64,000 nt of DNA from an uncultured Chthonomonas sp. (GCA_903859705.1 CAIONQ010000076.1:1-64000), one strand, 5' to 3'. Shown: positions 49,973 through 59,541, numbered from the stretch's first letter. A program made the numbers and translations. The notes: generated by a model not told the origin, from the letters alone.

Positions 49973-51678
49973 CTTCCGCCTCCCTGCGAATCTGGTGCTT
50001 TTACACCGAGCTTGGGTAAGCCGGCAACCACAACGGTGTCGCCTTCAACGAGGCCATCAGTCACCTCCACTTTGGTGCCATCATCAAATCCAGTCTTCAC
50101 GGGCCGTACTTCCACCCGTTCGCTCTCCGGCTTGTTAGCATGCAGCAGGTAAACCACATTGCGTGTAACTTCTCGGTGAACGCTTTCAGAGGGTACTAAC
50201 AGAACGTTGCTCTTCTCACCAAGAATAACGGAAACATCTGCCGTCATATCCGGGCGTAGCAGGCCCTCTTCGTTGGATACAGCAATCGTTGTTTCATAGG
50301 TAACAACGTTATCTTTAGTGGTTGATGAAGCTGCAATTTTGGTGACATTACCCTTGAACACTTTGCCAGCAAATGCTTCAACGCGCACTTCGCACGGCTG
50401 GCCGAGTTTCACTTTGCCGATATCGGTTTCATCCACATAGGCCCGCACTTCAAGCCGAGAAAGGTCTGCCACAGTTATCAGCGTTGGGGCAGAGAAGCCA
50501 GCTGCCACTGTTTCACCCTGCTGTGCGGTAATGGAGAGAACTGTGCCGCTTATGGGGGAGCGGATGATGGTTTTGTCTGCCTGATCAAGCTGATATTTCA
50601 GCTGTGCACGCGCTTGCAGCAACACTGCTTCTGATTGAAGCAGAGCGCTGCGCGACTCGGCAATTGCCATCTTCTTAATCAAATCCTGCCGGGCACCCGT
50701 GCGTTGTAAATTGAGTGCTGCACGCATTTGCCGAACGGTTTCATTAGCGTTTTTGAGATCAGCAAGCTGAACCTGATCCTGAAACTTGCCAGCCCGTGCT
50801 GCCTCAACCGTGGCCTGAGCCTGACTAACCTGATCGTGTGCTGCCTGTAGATCTGCGCGAGTTTTTTCTTTTGCAATGTCGAGGGCCGCCTGAGCACTCT
50901 TGTTTCTGGCGGTTAGTTGCTGATACGTAGCGTCAGATTGATCCACAATGTCGCCGGCAATATAACCCTTTGCCAGCAATTGTCTCTGCCGATCCAGCGT
51001 CTTTTTAGCCTGAATAACGGCCGCATGTGCATCGTCCAGGCTGCTCTGCGCCTGAAGTATCTGTTGAGCCACCGTTTGCTTTGTCTGCAGTTCCGCAGAT
51101 CTTGCAGAAGAAAGGGCTGCTTCCGCCTTCTTAATCTCTGAAACGGTTTGAATCGGCTGCAGCTTTGCAGATGCCTGGGCGCTTTCAACGCGCGCCTGAG
51201 CCGCACTTAGTGCTGCCTCGGCATCGGCAATCTGCGCGGCTGTTTGTTCAGCTGTAAAACCTGCCAGTTGCTGTGCCTGCTCAAACCGGGATTTTGCCTG
51301 TGCTACGGCCGCTTCGGAAGAAGCTACGCTGTGGCGGCTCTGGTCTACCTGTGCCTGCAAATCCGGCAAGTCCAGCACAGCCACAACCTGGTTCGCCTTA
51401 ACGCGGGTTCCAACATCTGCGGGCAGTTCGCGAATGCGCCCTGTAATCTGGGAGCCGATCTTAACCTGGGTTCCGATCTGCGAGGCAACTATGCCCGTGG
51501 CAGCTATCTTACGCTGCTGAGTTCCGCGCTCTGCCTTCGCCACTTCCACTCCGGTAGGCAACGGGCCACCCGGTGCGGTAGAGGCCGATCGGCGTTGTAC
51601 CATAACAACCCCAAGCAGTATTACAACGCCGGCCCAGGGTATCCATCCTAAGCGTTTTTTCTTACCTGCAGCAGTCAT
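49969..51678 (-). CDS. MacA-type periplasmic adaptor (HlyD family)
   Basis: A 569-residue membrane fusion protein. An N-terminal anchor helix (LGWIPWAGVVILLGVVMV) is followed by a lipoyl-type domain (VKIGSQITGRIRELPADVG), a very long Ala/Gln-rich coiled-coil hairpin (about 100-345, roughly twice that of MacA), the second lipoyl half (SPISGTVLSITAQQGETVAAG) and barrel plus membrane-proximal domains (VRAYVDETDIGKVKLGQPC). The extra coiled coil may bridge a wide periplasm or mark a different outer-membrane partner. No TolC gene is in this operon, so it may share the channel of the RND system. GGGAG precedes the ATG. It lies 55 nt after the TetR gene. Confidence 0.9.
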   Translation of the reverse strand: MTAAGKKKRLGWIPWAGVVILLGVVMVQRRSASTAPGGPLPTGVEVAKAERGTQQRKIAATGIVASQIGTQVKIGSQITGRIRELPADVGTRVKANQVVAVLDLPDLQAQVDQSRHSVASSEAAVAQAKSRFEQAQQLAGFTAEQTAAQIADAEAALSAAQARVESAQASAKLQPIQTVSEIKKAEAALSSARSAELQTKQTVAQQILQAQSSLDDAHAAVIQAKKTLDRQRQLLAKGYIAGDIVDQSDATYQQLTARNKSAQAALDIAKEKTRADLQAAHDQVSQAQATVEAARAGKFQDQVQLADLKNANETVRQMRAALNLQRTGARQDLIKKMAIAESRSALLQSEAVLLQARAQLKYQLDQADKTIIRSPISGTVLSITAQQGETVAAGFSAPTLITVADLSRLEVRAYVDETDIGKVKLGQPCEVRVEAFAGKVFKGNVTKIAASSTTKDNVVTYETTIAVSNEEGLLRPDMTADVSVILGEKSNVLLVPSESVHREVTRNVVYLLHANKPESERVEVRPVKTGFDDGTKVEVTDGLVEGDTVVVAGLPKLGVKAPDSQGGGR

Positions 51679-51733
51679 ATCTCACTCCCAAATCCAGCAG
51701 GGGACCCGCCGCCTGTGTGGATTGCGTTGTTAT

Positions 51734-52351
51734 TCATCGGTTTGTCGTTGCGTCTTCAGGCCCGAAACCAAGCCAGAGAGCGTCCACAGCACCACATGCC
51801 GTTGTCTGTATTTCCGCCCTGGTGGGCTTGGTTCCGAAATTGTATGTTACAAAGGCATGGTGCGCTATGCCGCCAAGCAAAAGTGCTGCCATTGCTGCAG
51901 CGTCTCCAGTTCGCATTGCACCCACCGCCTGCTGTCGGCGTATAAATGCCTCAACAACAGCGCGGTCCCGCGCATGTGGAGGCTCCTTCATCCCATCGAA
52001 TGGGTGCGCATGAACAGATCCAACCCTGCTGCCAATTGCTGTTATCATCCTGGGAAACATCTCCAGAAAGTAGGTCAGCATCTCAATGGCAGCGCTTCGC
52101 AGCGTTGCAAGTGCGTCCGCGCCGTCACCCTCTTCCTTAAGCAGCCTGTGCCACTCTGGGAGCTCCGGAATTTCCAGGGCAGCAAAAAAAAGTGCTTCCT
52201 TGGTACTGTAGCGTTTGAAGATACTCCCTTCGGATACGCCGGCCAGTTGGGCAATGCGCGATGTAGGCGCAGTAAACCCATCTTCCAGAAATACTTTTCG
52301 CGCAGCTCGCAGGATCTGTTCGTCCGTTATTGTAACATGCCGGGCCATCAT
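51734..52351 (-). CDS. TetR-family transcriptional regulator
   Basis: A 205-residue regulator. The N-terminal TetR helix-turn-helix spans about 10-56 (DEQILRAARKVFLEDGF, SRIAQLAGVSEGSIFKRYSTKEALFFAAL). The C-terminal helical domain (about 60-200) would hold the ligand pocket and dimer interface (TYFLEMFPRMITAIG, AAMAALLLGGIAHHAFVTYN). It is first in an operon with a MacA-like adaptor and ABC exporter, so it probably represses that exporter until the exported compound, or a mimic, binds. GAGGATC lies upstream. Two consecutive ATG codons leave a one-residue uncertainty. No clear palindromic operator was found in the 175 nt upstream. Confidence 0.9.
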   Translation of the reverse strand: MMARHVTITDEQILRAARKVFLEDGFTAPTSRIAQLAGVSEGSIFKRYSTKEALFFAALEIPELPEWHRLLKEEGDGADALATLRSAAIEMLTYFLEMFPRMITAIGSRVGSVHAHPFDGMKEPPHARDRAVVEAFIRRQQAVGAMRTGDAAAMAALLLGGIAHHAFVTYNFGTKPTRAEIQTTACGAVDALWLGFGPEDATTNR

Positions 52352-52526
52352 GATCCTCGCTAATTAAAAATTGAGGAGACACTCATTAATCCTACGTGCG
52401 AGCGGAACCTCTTGTTTCCAACAACTTACAGTATTTTTGAGAGTTTGTGCCAATATTGTGCATCAATATCGCATTTAGCTGTGCCGCCTCATGCGGACGC
52501 TAACACCTACTTAAGAGGTACCAATC

Positions 52527-53246
52527 ATGGCAGATCTATCCCTTGTCGATTCGATTGTCGAGGAGTTGCGCGCTCTCAGCAGCCCGTCTATAAAAAAGGT
52601 CCTAGTGAACCACGGTGCCACAGAACCATTTTTCGGCGTTAAGATTGGCGATATGAAGCCGATAGTTAAGCGCCTTGGTATTGATTACGAGCTTTCGCTT
52701 GCGCTTTACAGTACGGGCATTTCTGACGCAATGTACCTGGGTGGCCTGATCGCAGATGACGCAAAAATGACCCGATCTGATCTAGAAAAGTGGTTAGACG
52801 AAGCACGTTGGTCTATGCTTTATGAAAGCACGGTTCCCTGGGTTGCAGCAGGCAGCCCGATTGGGCTCGAGCTCGCGCTGGAGTGGATAGAAAGTGCCGA
52901 TGAACGCGTTTCCAGCGCGGGATGGCGCACACTTTCAACCATTGCTTCTATCACTTCGGACGACAAATTAGATCTGCCTCTATATACAGCTCTCTTACAG
53001 CGAGTGGCGGCTTCCATACACACAGCACCCAATAGGACGCGGAGTTGTATGTCTGGCTTTATCAGCGCTGTAGGCGTATTTGTTGCGCCGCTAACTCATG
53101 AAGCCATCAGCACAGCTCAAAAGGTAGGTGTAGTCATGGTAAATAACGGCAATACCGCCTGCAAAGCACCCTCTGCAGAAAGTGATATCGCAGCAGCAGC
53201 GGCAAAAGGGGTTATTGGCAAAAAGCGCAAAACCGCCAAGTGTTGA
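52527..53246 (+). CDS. AlkD-like DNA alkylation repair protein (HEAT-like)
   Basis: A 239-residue protein of the DNA alkylation repair (AlkD/AlkC) superfamily, built of helical HEAT-like repeats. Visible features include FGVKIGDMKPIVKRLG, AMYLGGLIADDAKM, WLDEARWSMLYESTVPWVA and AGWRTLSTIASI. Characterised AlkD removes 3- and 7-methylpurines without base flipping. The C terminus (KVGVVMVNNGNTACKAPSAE) then ends in a Lys-rich tail (GKKRKTAK) that could hold DNA. It is monocistronic, transcribed toward the Ogt/Ada-AlkA group, and its stop codon abuts that of the EamA gene. The clustering with other alkylation-repair genes supports the role. Confidence 0.85.
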   Translation: MADLSLVDSIVEELRALSSPSIKKVLVNHGATEPFFGVKIGDMKPIVKRLGIDYELSLALYSTGISDAMYLGGLIADDAKMTRSDLEKWLDEARWSMLYESTVPWVAAGSPIGLELALEWIESADERVSSAGWRTLSTIASITSDDKLDLPLYTALLQRVAASIHTAPNRTRSCMSGFISAVGVFVAPLTHEAISTAQKVGVVMVNNGNTACKAPSAESDIAAAAAKGVIGKKRKTAKC

Positions 53247-54134
53247 TTAGCCTTCTGTTAATGCTGCGGCTGCTCGGCTGCCAGTTGTCAGCATAAGGGC
53301 AGTGCCTGCAAGTATAATCGCGCATGCAGCAATCTTTAGCGGGGTTATTCTGTCGCCAATGCACACAGCTCCCCATATTAAGCCAAAAACCGGGGTTAGA
53401 AACGTAACGCTCAACGCCTTTGCTGGCCCCACAGATTTGATCAATCTGAAGTACATGATGTATGCCACCGTTGTGCAGAGAACCGTGAGCGCCGATATGG
53501 ATAACACGGCTGACACCGAAGCCGGTTTCATCATATGAGAGGTCGCCGCAAAGGGGGCCAGCATAATAGCGGCGGTCAACATCGAGCCTGCCGCAAGGCC
53601 AATCGGCGGCGCATCTGCCATTTTACGTTTAATATAGGCTCCGGAAAACCCGTAAGAGCTGGCCGCCAACAGGCACGCACCAATGGATAAAACCGTTTTA
53701 GGATCGTGAGATACGGGGCTGAGCCCAACCAGAGCCACAACTCCTGAAAACGCAACACCTATCCCGGCAATCTTGCGAATAGTTAAAGGCTCACCCAGAA
53801 AAATGGCAGCAACTACGGCACCTGCCAGTGGGCTGGTAGCATTTAAAAGCACCGTCATTGATGCATCTATTCTTAACTCTGCCGTTGATACAAGCATAAA
53901 AGGCATCGCAGAGTTCAACAATCCCAGTACAAAGTAATTCCAGACATGTTTGCGGAATCCAAGATCACTGCCAGATAGGGCCCCGTAGCCTGCAAGCAAC
54001 AATCCGCCAAACGAAACCCGCATCTCCACCATGATTACCGGGCCAAAAACCGGAGATGCAACACGAATAAATACAAAGGAACCGCCCCACATGGCGGCAA
54101 GCAGAAGTAAGGTACGGCGTTCAGAAGCAGTCAT
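53247..54134 (-). CDS. EamA/DMT-superfamily transporter
   Basis: A 295-residue inner-membrane protein with ten predicted helices in two EamA repeats (about 8-140 and 150-285). Typical motifs are AAMWGGSFVFIRVAS at the N terminus, LNATSPLAGAVVAAIFLGE before the second half, and VTFLTPVFGLIWGAVCIGD near the end. Members export amino acids, nucleosides or other metabolites; the substrate is not predictable. It lies 54 nt downstream of ogt on the same strand, so it may be read through from the alkylation-repair operon, but a functional link is uncertain. Confidence 0.88.
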   Translation of the reverse strand: MTASERRTLLLLAAMWGGSFVFIRVASPVFGPVIMVEMRVSFGGLLLAGYGALSGSDLGFRKHVWNYFVLGLLNSAMPFMLVSTAELRIDASMTVLLNATSPLAGAVVAAIFLGEPLTIRKIAGIGVAFSGVVALVGLSPVSHDPKTVLSIGACLLAASSYGFSGAYIKRKMADAPPIGLAAGSMLTAAIMLAPFAATSHMMKPASVSAVLSISALTVLCTTVAYIMYFRLIKSVGPAKALSVTFLTPVFGLIWGAVCIGDRITPLKIAACAIILAGTALMLTTGSRAAAALTEG

Positions 54135-54188
54135 TATGCCTACATTATAATGCCATCCTGTGGCAAACCTGGCTGTAGCCTTTCAGAG

Positions 54189-54701
54189 TCAGATATCGAG
54201 TGTAACCTGCTCCCTACTTCTTGCATGTTTTCGCTCGTGGTTGAGCAGCCATGATTTTCGGTTTAAGCCCCCACCAAAGCCAACCAACTTTCCAGAGGTT
54301 CCAATCACTCTGTGGCACGGCACCACAATAGATATTGGGTTTTTTCCGTTCGCCAGCCCAACCGCCCTGGAAGCATTGGAGTTTCCAATCCTGGAGGCAA
54401 GGGTTCCATAACTGATGGTTTCGCCGTAGGGTATATCTCGCAAAGCGGCCCACACCTTTACCTGAAACTCGGTGCCACCACCGGCAAGCGGTAAGTTAAA
54501 GTTCTGCAACTCTCCCGCAAAATAGGCTTCCAGTTGCTCCCGCGCACACACTAAAATAGGCAGGTCGGATCCATCTGTCCATTTCGCATCGAGTTCGGGT
54601 TTTCCGTCTGGTCCAGACATATAAAGGCCAGTAATGTGAGATCCGTCAGACAGCACGGTGATGGGGTCAATTGGCGATTCCACAACTATATACCAGGTCA
54701 T
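54189..54701 (-). CDS. ogt: Methylated-DNA--protein-cysteine methyltransferase
   Basis: A 170-residue suicide methyltransferase that repairs O6-methylguanine. The ATG at 54701 follows AAGGAG; a longer frame from 54761 overlaps the upstream gene. The N-terminal beta domain (about 1-75) is followed by the C-terminal helix-turn-helix domain with ISYGTLASRIGNSNASRAVG (recognition region) and the active-site motif IVVPCHRV, with acceptor Cys129. GKLVGFGGGLNRKSWLLNHE completes the signature. The gene overlaps the upstream ada-alkA gene by ATGA, so it is part of an inducible adaptive-response operon like that of mycobacteria (an AdaA-AlkA fusion followed by ogt). Confidence 0.93.
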   Translation of the reverse strand: MTWYIVVESPIDPITVLSDGSHITGLYMSGPDGKPELDAKWTDGSDLPILVCAREQLEAYFAGELQNFNLPLAGGGTEFQVKVWAALRDIPYGETISYGTLASRIGNSNASRAVGLANGKNPISIVVPCHRVIGTSGKLVGFGGGLNRKSWLLNHERKHARSREQVTLDI

Positions 54702-56128
54702 TGATCTGTCTCCTTCCGTTGCCACAGGTGCATCGCAGCATATGCTCTCCATGGACGCCACTCTTCGGCAAGCGCCTCAGCATCCCGTTGCCTGGTTACT
54801 TTCAGGCGTTTCATAATCACCAGGTCTGCCGCAGGGAATGCATCTGGCCAGCGCAGGGCACGCATACATACATATTGCGCTGTCCAATCTCCCACGCCCG
54901 AAATAGTTTTCAACCGTGCAATTGTACGTTCCGGGTCGGCTGTTGGGCTCAGCCTGAGGGTAGCGTCGCTAATCTGTTTTGCCAACTCTTGTATCGTTAC
55001 CGCCCGCGTGCGTATCGTGCCGCAGGTAATGATCGATTCCAGATCAGCTGCGGCCATAGCATCCGGCGTGGGGAAGTGGTACCTGAGGTCGTCAACCGTT
55101 GGAGCCTGTTGCACACCAAACCGCGCAGCAAGTTTGCCCGTAAGTATGGTTGCAGCCTTTACTGATATTTGTTGACCGCATACCGCGCGCACTGCCACTT
55201 CAAACCCATCCCAGCATCCCGGAACTCGCCTTCCTGGTGAAGAAGCTGCTATGGTACCAAGCCTTCCAGATATAATTTGCGGGTCTGCATCCAGGTCAAA
55301 TAGATCGCGTATGCGGGCGCAGATTTCCAGTGTGTACTTTGCAAGTGCATCTGGTATCTGTAGCACAACGCAGCTTTGTTCATGGTTATCTTCTGCTGTA
55401 ATAACGCCAGATGCACCGCCGAATGTAACCAGGCGCCGGTAACTCTTTTCCGTTACTGCCTCAACACCATCAATGCACCTGTAACTCAGAAATGCCAGCA
55501 AAGCCGTCCAATCCATCGGAGGCCTGTACGCCAGTTTGCACACAACAAAGCCATCCTCACTGGCAGCGCGTAAGCGCCGCATTTCAGTCGGATTTATTCC
55601 ATACCTCTCCTGAAAAAGGGCATTCAATCTGCGCGGGCTCCCGAAGCCGCTCGCAAAGGCAATTTCAGTTATGGATAACCGTGTATCCGTTAGCAACAGC
55701 TTTGCGGCAAGAAGTCGGCGCGATTGTAGCAGTTCTACGGGGTTTACACCACACGCTTTCAGCACCACGCGTCGCAGTTGTCTTTCACTCAACCCGGCTT
55801 TATGAGCCATTTCGCAAACAGTCATATCAGTTCGGAAACCACGCTCTATAACAGAAACAGCCCTGTTTCCCGATTCTGTTGGTGTCCGGCCCGGGGATAG
55901 CTCTGGTCTGCACCGCATACACGGTCGGAAGCCTGCCATCTCCGCCTGTTCCGGACGTTTGTAAAATGTGCAATTCTCCTTCAATGGCAGCCGGGCTGTG
56001 CAAACTGGTCGGCAATAGATTCCGGTTGTCTTTACTGCCGTAAAGAACTTGCCATCGAAGCGCGCATCGTGCGATCGAAGCGCTTCATAACACAAATCTG
56101 CATTTAGATCGTTGGCAATAGTCATCAT
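54698..56128 (-). CDS. Ada N-terminal/AraC-HTH/AlkA fusion (methylation-sensing activator and 3-methyladenine glycosylase)
   Basis: A 476-residue trifunctional protein. The Ada zinc domain (about 10-75) has four cysteines, Cys39, Cys43, Cys70 and Cys73; Cys39 in GIYCRPVC is the expected methylphosphotriester acceptor. An AraC-type double helix-turn-helix follows at about 85-180 (MAHKAGLSERQLRRVV, ITEIAFASGFGSPRRLNALF). An AlkA N-terminal beta domain (about 190-270) leads to an HhH-GPD glycosylase (about 280-470) with ISGVGDWTAQYVCMRAL and catalytic Asp435 in FPAADL. The fusion couples damage sensing, self-activation and base excision. The frame extends upstream to 56242, but this ATG sits exactly at the transcription start predicted from a TATAAT box. 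Confidence 0.92.
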   Translation of the reverse strand: MMTIANDLNADLCYEALRSHDARFDGKFFTAVKTTGIYCRPVCTARLPLKENCTFYKRPEQAEMAGFRPCMRCRPELSPGRTPTESGNRAVSVIERGFRTDMTVCEMAHKAGLSERQLRRVVLKACGVNPVELLQSRRLLAAKLLLTDTRLSITEIAFASGFGSPRRLNALFQERYGINPTEMRRLRAASEDGFVVCKLAYRPPMDWTALLAFLSYRCIDGVEAVTEKSYRRLVTFGGASGVITAEDNHEQSCVVLQIPDALAKYTLEICARIRDLFDLDADPQIISGRLGTIAASSPGRRVPGCWDGFEVAVRAVCGQQISVKAATILTGKLAARFGVQQAPTVDDLRYHFPTPDAMAAADLESIITCGTIRTRAVTIQELAKQISDATLRLSPTADPERTIARLKTISGVGDWTAQYVCMRALRWPDAFPAADLVIMKRLKVTRQRDAEALAEEWRPWRAYAAMHLWQRKETDQ

Positions 56129-56140
56129 AGCGTCATTATA
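56129..56140 (-). promoter_or_regulatory. -10 box implying leaderless ada-alkA mRNA
   Basis: On the minus strand a perfect TATAAT (56135-56140) is separated by six nt (GACGCT) from the ATG at 56128, which puts the expected +1 on the A of that ATG. No Shine-Dalgarno is present. No good -35 is visible, as expected if activation needs methylated Ada protein. Confidence 0.5.
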
Positions 56141-56382
56141 GTGCAGCGCTTCCACCAATGCCAGCCATTTTCGGCCATCGACATCGAATTCATGCAGGTA
56201 CGAGGTTGCCCAATATGGAATGGAAACGGCGCCTGGATGCAATCACCGGGGTAAACTGTAACATCCTGTTCTGTCATCCGTCAGAGGATTTGTGCCCGTG
56301 CATGTTCTGCGCGCGCCTTATGCCTTCTTTCATCAATCTACAGCACGCTATGCACCATTCGATAAATAGAAAGAACGAGTTC

Positions 56383-59300
56383 ATGCAAGTACCGTTTGCT
56401 GCGTTTCGAAAGCGCCTCCGTTTGCGCCATCCATCAGCAACAGTGTCAGGTCTGGTTCTTTTTGCTGCAATAGCTGGGGCTTCGGCTTCGGCGCAAACGG
56501 CACCGCCATCTGCGCCCGTTACTCCTGCTCAGGAAAAGCTCTTCGAAGCATCAATTCGGCCAGTATTGAGTGAAAAGTGCTATAGCTGCCACAGCGCCAC
56601 CGATCAGCGTGCGGGCCTGCGCCTGGATAGCCGTGAGGCAATCCTTAAGGGTGGGGCACATGGCCCCGCAATAAATCTTACCGATCCAGATAAATCGCTT
56701 ATTCTACAGGCAATTTCCTACAATGGCAAGTTGCAAATGCCGCCTGCTGGTAAGCTGCGCCCGGCCGAGCTTGCCGCTTTTACGGCATGGATTAAAATGG
56801 GAGCGCCCTGGCCAGCAGCGAAATCTAAAGCTGCAGCAGCCGGTCAAGCTGCCGAAATGGTTATTACTGATTCGGCACGCAAGTTCTGGTCGTTTGTGCC
56901 GGTCCGCAAGGCGGCACTGCCTAAAGTCAGCAATCCCGCGTGGGCAAGCAACCCTGTCGATCGCTTTATTCTGTCCGGCCTTGATGCGCATCACTTGAAG
57001 CCCGCTCCAACCGCCGATCGTAAAACCCTTATCCGCCGAGTTAGCGTGGATCTTACTGGCGTGGTGCCAACGCCCGCAGAGGTAGAAGCTTTTGTTAACG
57101 ACAAAGCTCCCGATGCATGGGCAAAGGTGGTGGATAGGTTGCTTGCATCGCCCAGATATGGTGAGCGATGGGGCCGTCACTGGCTGGATCTTGTTCGGTA
57201 CGCCGACTCTAATGGCCTGGATGAAAATGTTGCATTCGCCAATGCATATCGGTATCGCGATTATGTTGTCAACGCGTTTAACGCCGACAAACCATACAGC
57301 ACATTTATAACGGAGCAACTTGCGGGCGATCTGATGACCTCGCGAGATGATGTTCAGCGGAACGATCGTCTTGTTGCCACCGGGTTTCTGGAACTCGGAC
57401 CAAAAGTTCTTGCCGAGCCAGATAAAGATAAGCTGGTTATGGATATCGTGGATGAGCAGATAGATGTTGCCTCCAAAGCATTTATCGGGCTTACCATCTC
57501 CTGTGCACGCTGCCACAACCATAAGTTCGATCCTATTCCAACACGTGATTACTATGCCATGGCGGGCATCTTCAAGAGCACACGCACCATGGAAACGCTC
57601 AATACAGTGGCCATGTGGCGTGAGCGCCAACTCTCCAATCCGCAGTTTGCAGCCGAAAAAGAGGCCCATCAACAGAAGCTGGCAGATGCACGCAAGGGTG
57701 TGCAGGAGGCCACTGCGCGCGGCAACGATGCTCTGAAGGCGGAAATATCGCGCCGTTCGGAAGACTACCTTCTCGCGGGTTGGATGGCTTCGCGCTCGAT
57801 GCTGCGCTCCCTGGCCGAATCTAAAGAGAACCTTTCATTCAAATCGATGATCGAGGCCGAGACCTTCACCAAGGGCTCGGGCATTGCTAAGGATTTCGAA
57901 ACCTACGGGAAAGGCATCGGAGTTATCCATACGGTTGGCCAGCCAAGCACCGCCGAATGGAATGTTGAGGTGCCCGCAGCAGGTATGTACCAGGTAGAAC
58001 TCCGTTATGCCTCTGCCGAAGCACGGCCAGTTAAGCTGTTGCTCAATGGCAAGGTTATACGGGAATCCACCGCCGGAGCCATCACCGGCAGCTTTCAGCC
58101 AGAAGGTCAGCGCTGGGAACCCCAGGGCGTGTTTGAGTTTAAGGCGGGCGTAAATACCATTCGCATCGAGCGGAATGAGTCTATCCCGCACTTCGATCGC
58201 CTTTTTGTAGTTTCTCCGCCAGTAAACACGGGTGAGGTAGTAAGCAAAACTCCAGAGCAGATTGCTGCTGAGCGCAATCTGAATGCCGGCCTGGTGTTTG
58301 CATCGGCCGCGGTTGTTGGTGGCATTCCATCCAATCCGGAAAAGCTCTCTGCTGCCGAGCGCAGTGCAGAGGCCGCTAAGCTGGCAGCCAACTTTAAATC
58401 TCCTGATCATGCTGAAAAGTTCTTCAGCCCTGAGAATGCCGCTGCTCTAAAGTCCGCCGAAGATAAACTGAAGGCTGTGGAGGCTGCTGCCCCGCAGGCA
58501 CCCATGGCAATGGCTGCCGAAGAGGGCAAGGTAGAGGACTGCCGTATCCATATCCGGGGAGATACACAGTCTCTGGGAGATTCCGTTGACCGCCATTTCC
58601 TTACCGTCCTGAATGGCGACAAAAACGCGGGCATATCAAAGCAGCAAAGCGGTAGGCTGGAGTTGGCGGCATGGTTAACCCGGCCAGAAAACCCGCTTAC
58701 GGCGCGTGTTGCGGTGAACCGCATCTGGCAGGAGCACTTCGGCTCTGGCCTCAGCAAAACACCGGATAACTTTGGCCTTCTTGGAGACCGGCCATCCAAC
58801 CAGCCGTTGCTGGATTGGCTTGCTGCAACCTTTATGGAGCAAGGATGGTCGTTCAAGAAAATACACAGGTTACTGCTTACCAGCAACACCTACAAGCAGT
58901 CTTGCAATGCCGATGCGATAACAATCAAAAAGGCAGAAACTGCAGATCCAGATAACCGCCTACTGTGGCGCATGGATCGCCGCCGTATGGATGCGGATGC
59001 GTTTAGAGATAGCATTCTGGAAGTCGCTGGTACCCTGGACGACCGCATGGGCGGCAGCTTGCTGATGACCAAAAACCACGATTACGTTACCAACGATCAG
59101 TCTGCAAATGCTGCAGTGTATGATAGTCCACGCCGCAGCCTGTATCTGCCCATTATCCGAAATGCGCTGTACGATATGTTCCAGGCATTTGATATGGGCG
59201 ATCCAAGCATGGTGAATGCAGTTCGATCTTCTACAACGGTTACGCCGCAGGCCTTGTTTATTATGAATAGCCCATTTGCGCTAACACAGTCCAAAACCTT

Positions 59301-59541
59301 TGCGCAGTCGCTGCAAAAGGTTCAGGGCGCAACCGATGCGGCACGTATCTCTGAGGCTTACATGCGGGCATACGGCCGCAAGGCAACTGCTGCCGAAACA
59401 GCAAAGGCATTGAAGTATATCTCCCGATATTCAGATGTGCTAGCCGCAAAGCAACCGGATGCAACTGCGCGTAAAAACATGGCATGGGCAAGCTGGTGCC
59501 AGGTTCTGCTGGCAACCAACGCTTTCATCTATCTGGATTAA
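56383..59541 (+). CDS. PSCyt1-DUF1549-DUF1553 multidomain secreted protein
   Basis: A 1052-residue exported protein of the type abundant in Planctomycetota and related phyla. The ATG at 56383 begins a signal peptide (SATVSGLVLFAAIAGASASA, cleavage near AQT); the frame runs further upstream without a signal. A PSCyt1 cytochrome-c-like domain has a heme motif Cys66-x2-Cys69-His70 (KCYSCHS). DUF1549 spans about 200-420 (NPVDRFILSGLDAHHLKP, RYGERWGRHWLDLVRYADS) and ends with a second CxxCH (CARCHNH, 374-378). A carbohydrate-binding-like insert (about 520-600, MYQVELRYASAEARPV) precedes DUF1553 (about 750-1040, RVAVNRIWQEHFGSGL). Paired with DUF1501, it is often linked to polysaccharide or sulfated-glycan processing, but the reaction is unknown. 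Confidence 0.9.
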   Translation: MQVPFAAFRKRLRLRHPSATVSGLVLFAAIAGASASAQTAPPSAPVTPAQEKLFEASIRPVLSEKCYSCHSATDQRAGLRLDSREAILKGGAHGPAINLTDPDKSLILQAISYNGKLQMPPAGKLRPAELAAFTAWIKMGAPWPAAKSKAAAAGQAAEMVITDSARKFWSFVPVRKAALPKVSNPAWASNPVDRFILSGLDAHHLKPAPTADRKTLIRRVSVDLTGVVPTPAEVEAFVNDKAPDAWAKVVDRLLASPRYGERWGRHWLDLVRYADSNGLDENVAFANAYRYRDYVVNAFNADKPYSTFITEQLAGDLMTSRDDVQRNDRLVATGFLELGPKVLAEPDKDKLVMDIVDEQIDVASKAFIGLTISCARCHNHKFDPIPTRDYYAMAGIFKSTRTMETLNTVAMWRERQLSNPQFAAEKEAHQQKLADARKGVQEATARGNDALKAEISRRSEDYLLAGWMASRSMLRSLAESKENLSFKSMIEAETFTKGSGIAKDFETYGKGIGVIHTVGQPSTAEWNVEVPAAGMYQVELRYASAEARPVKLLLNGKVIRESTAGAITGSFQPEGQRWEPQGVFEFKAGVNTIRIERNESIPHFDRLFVVSPPVNTGEVVSKTPEQIAAERNLNAGLVFASAAVVGGIPSNPEKLSAAERSAEAAKLAANFKSPDHAEKFFSPENAAALKSAEDKLKAVEAAAPQAPMAMAAEEGKVEDCRIHIRGDTQSLGDSVDRHFLTVLNGDKNAGISKQQSGRLELAAWLTRPENPLTARVAVNRIWQEHFGSGLSKTPDNFGLLGDRPSNQPLLDWLAATFMEQGWSFKKIHRLLLTSNTYKQSCNADAITIKKAETADPDNRLLWRMDRRRMDADAFRDSILEVAGTLDDRMGGSLLMTKNHDYVTNDQSANAAVYDSPRRSLYLPIIRNALYDMFQAFDMGDPSMVNAVRSSTTVTPQALFIMNSPFALTQSKTFAQSLQKVQGATDAARISEAYMRAYGRKATAAETAKALKYISRYSDVLAAKQPDATARKNMAWASWCQVLLATNAFIYLD

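Noticed and set aside
56704-57672. Long minus-strand open frame (322 codons) opposite the PSCyt1-DUF1549 gene
   Set aside because: It is antisense to a clearly recognised gene, has Cys/Ile-rich non-family sequence and no ribosome site.
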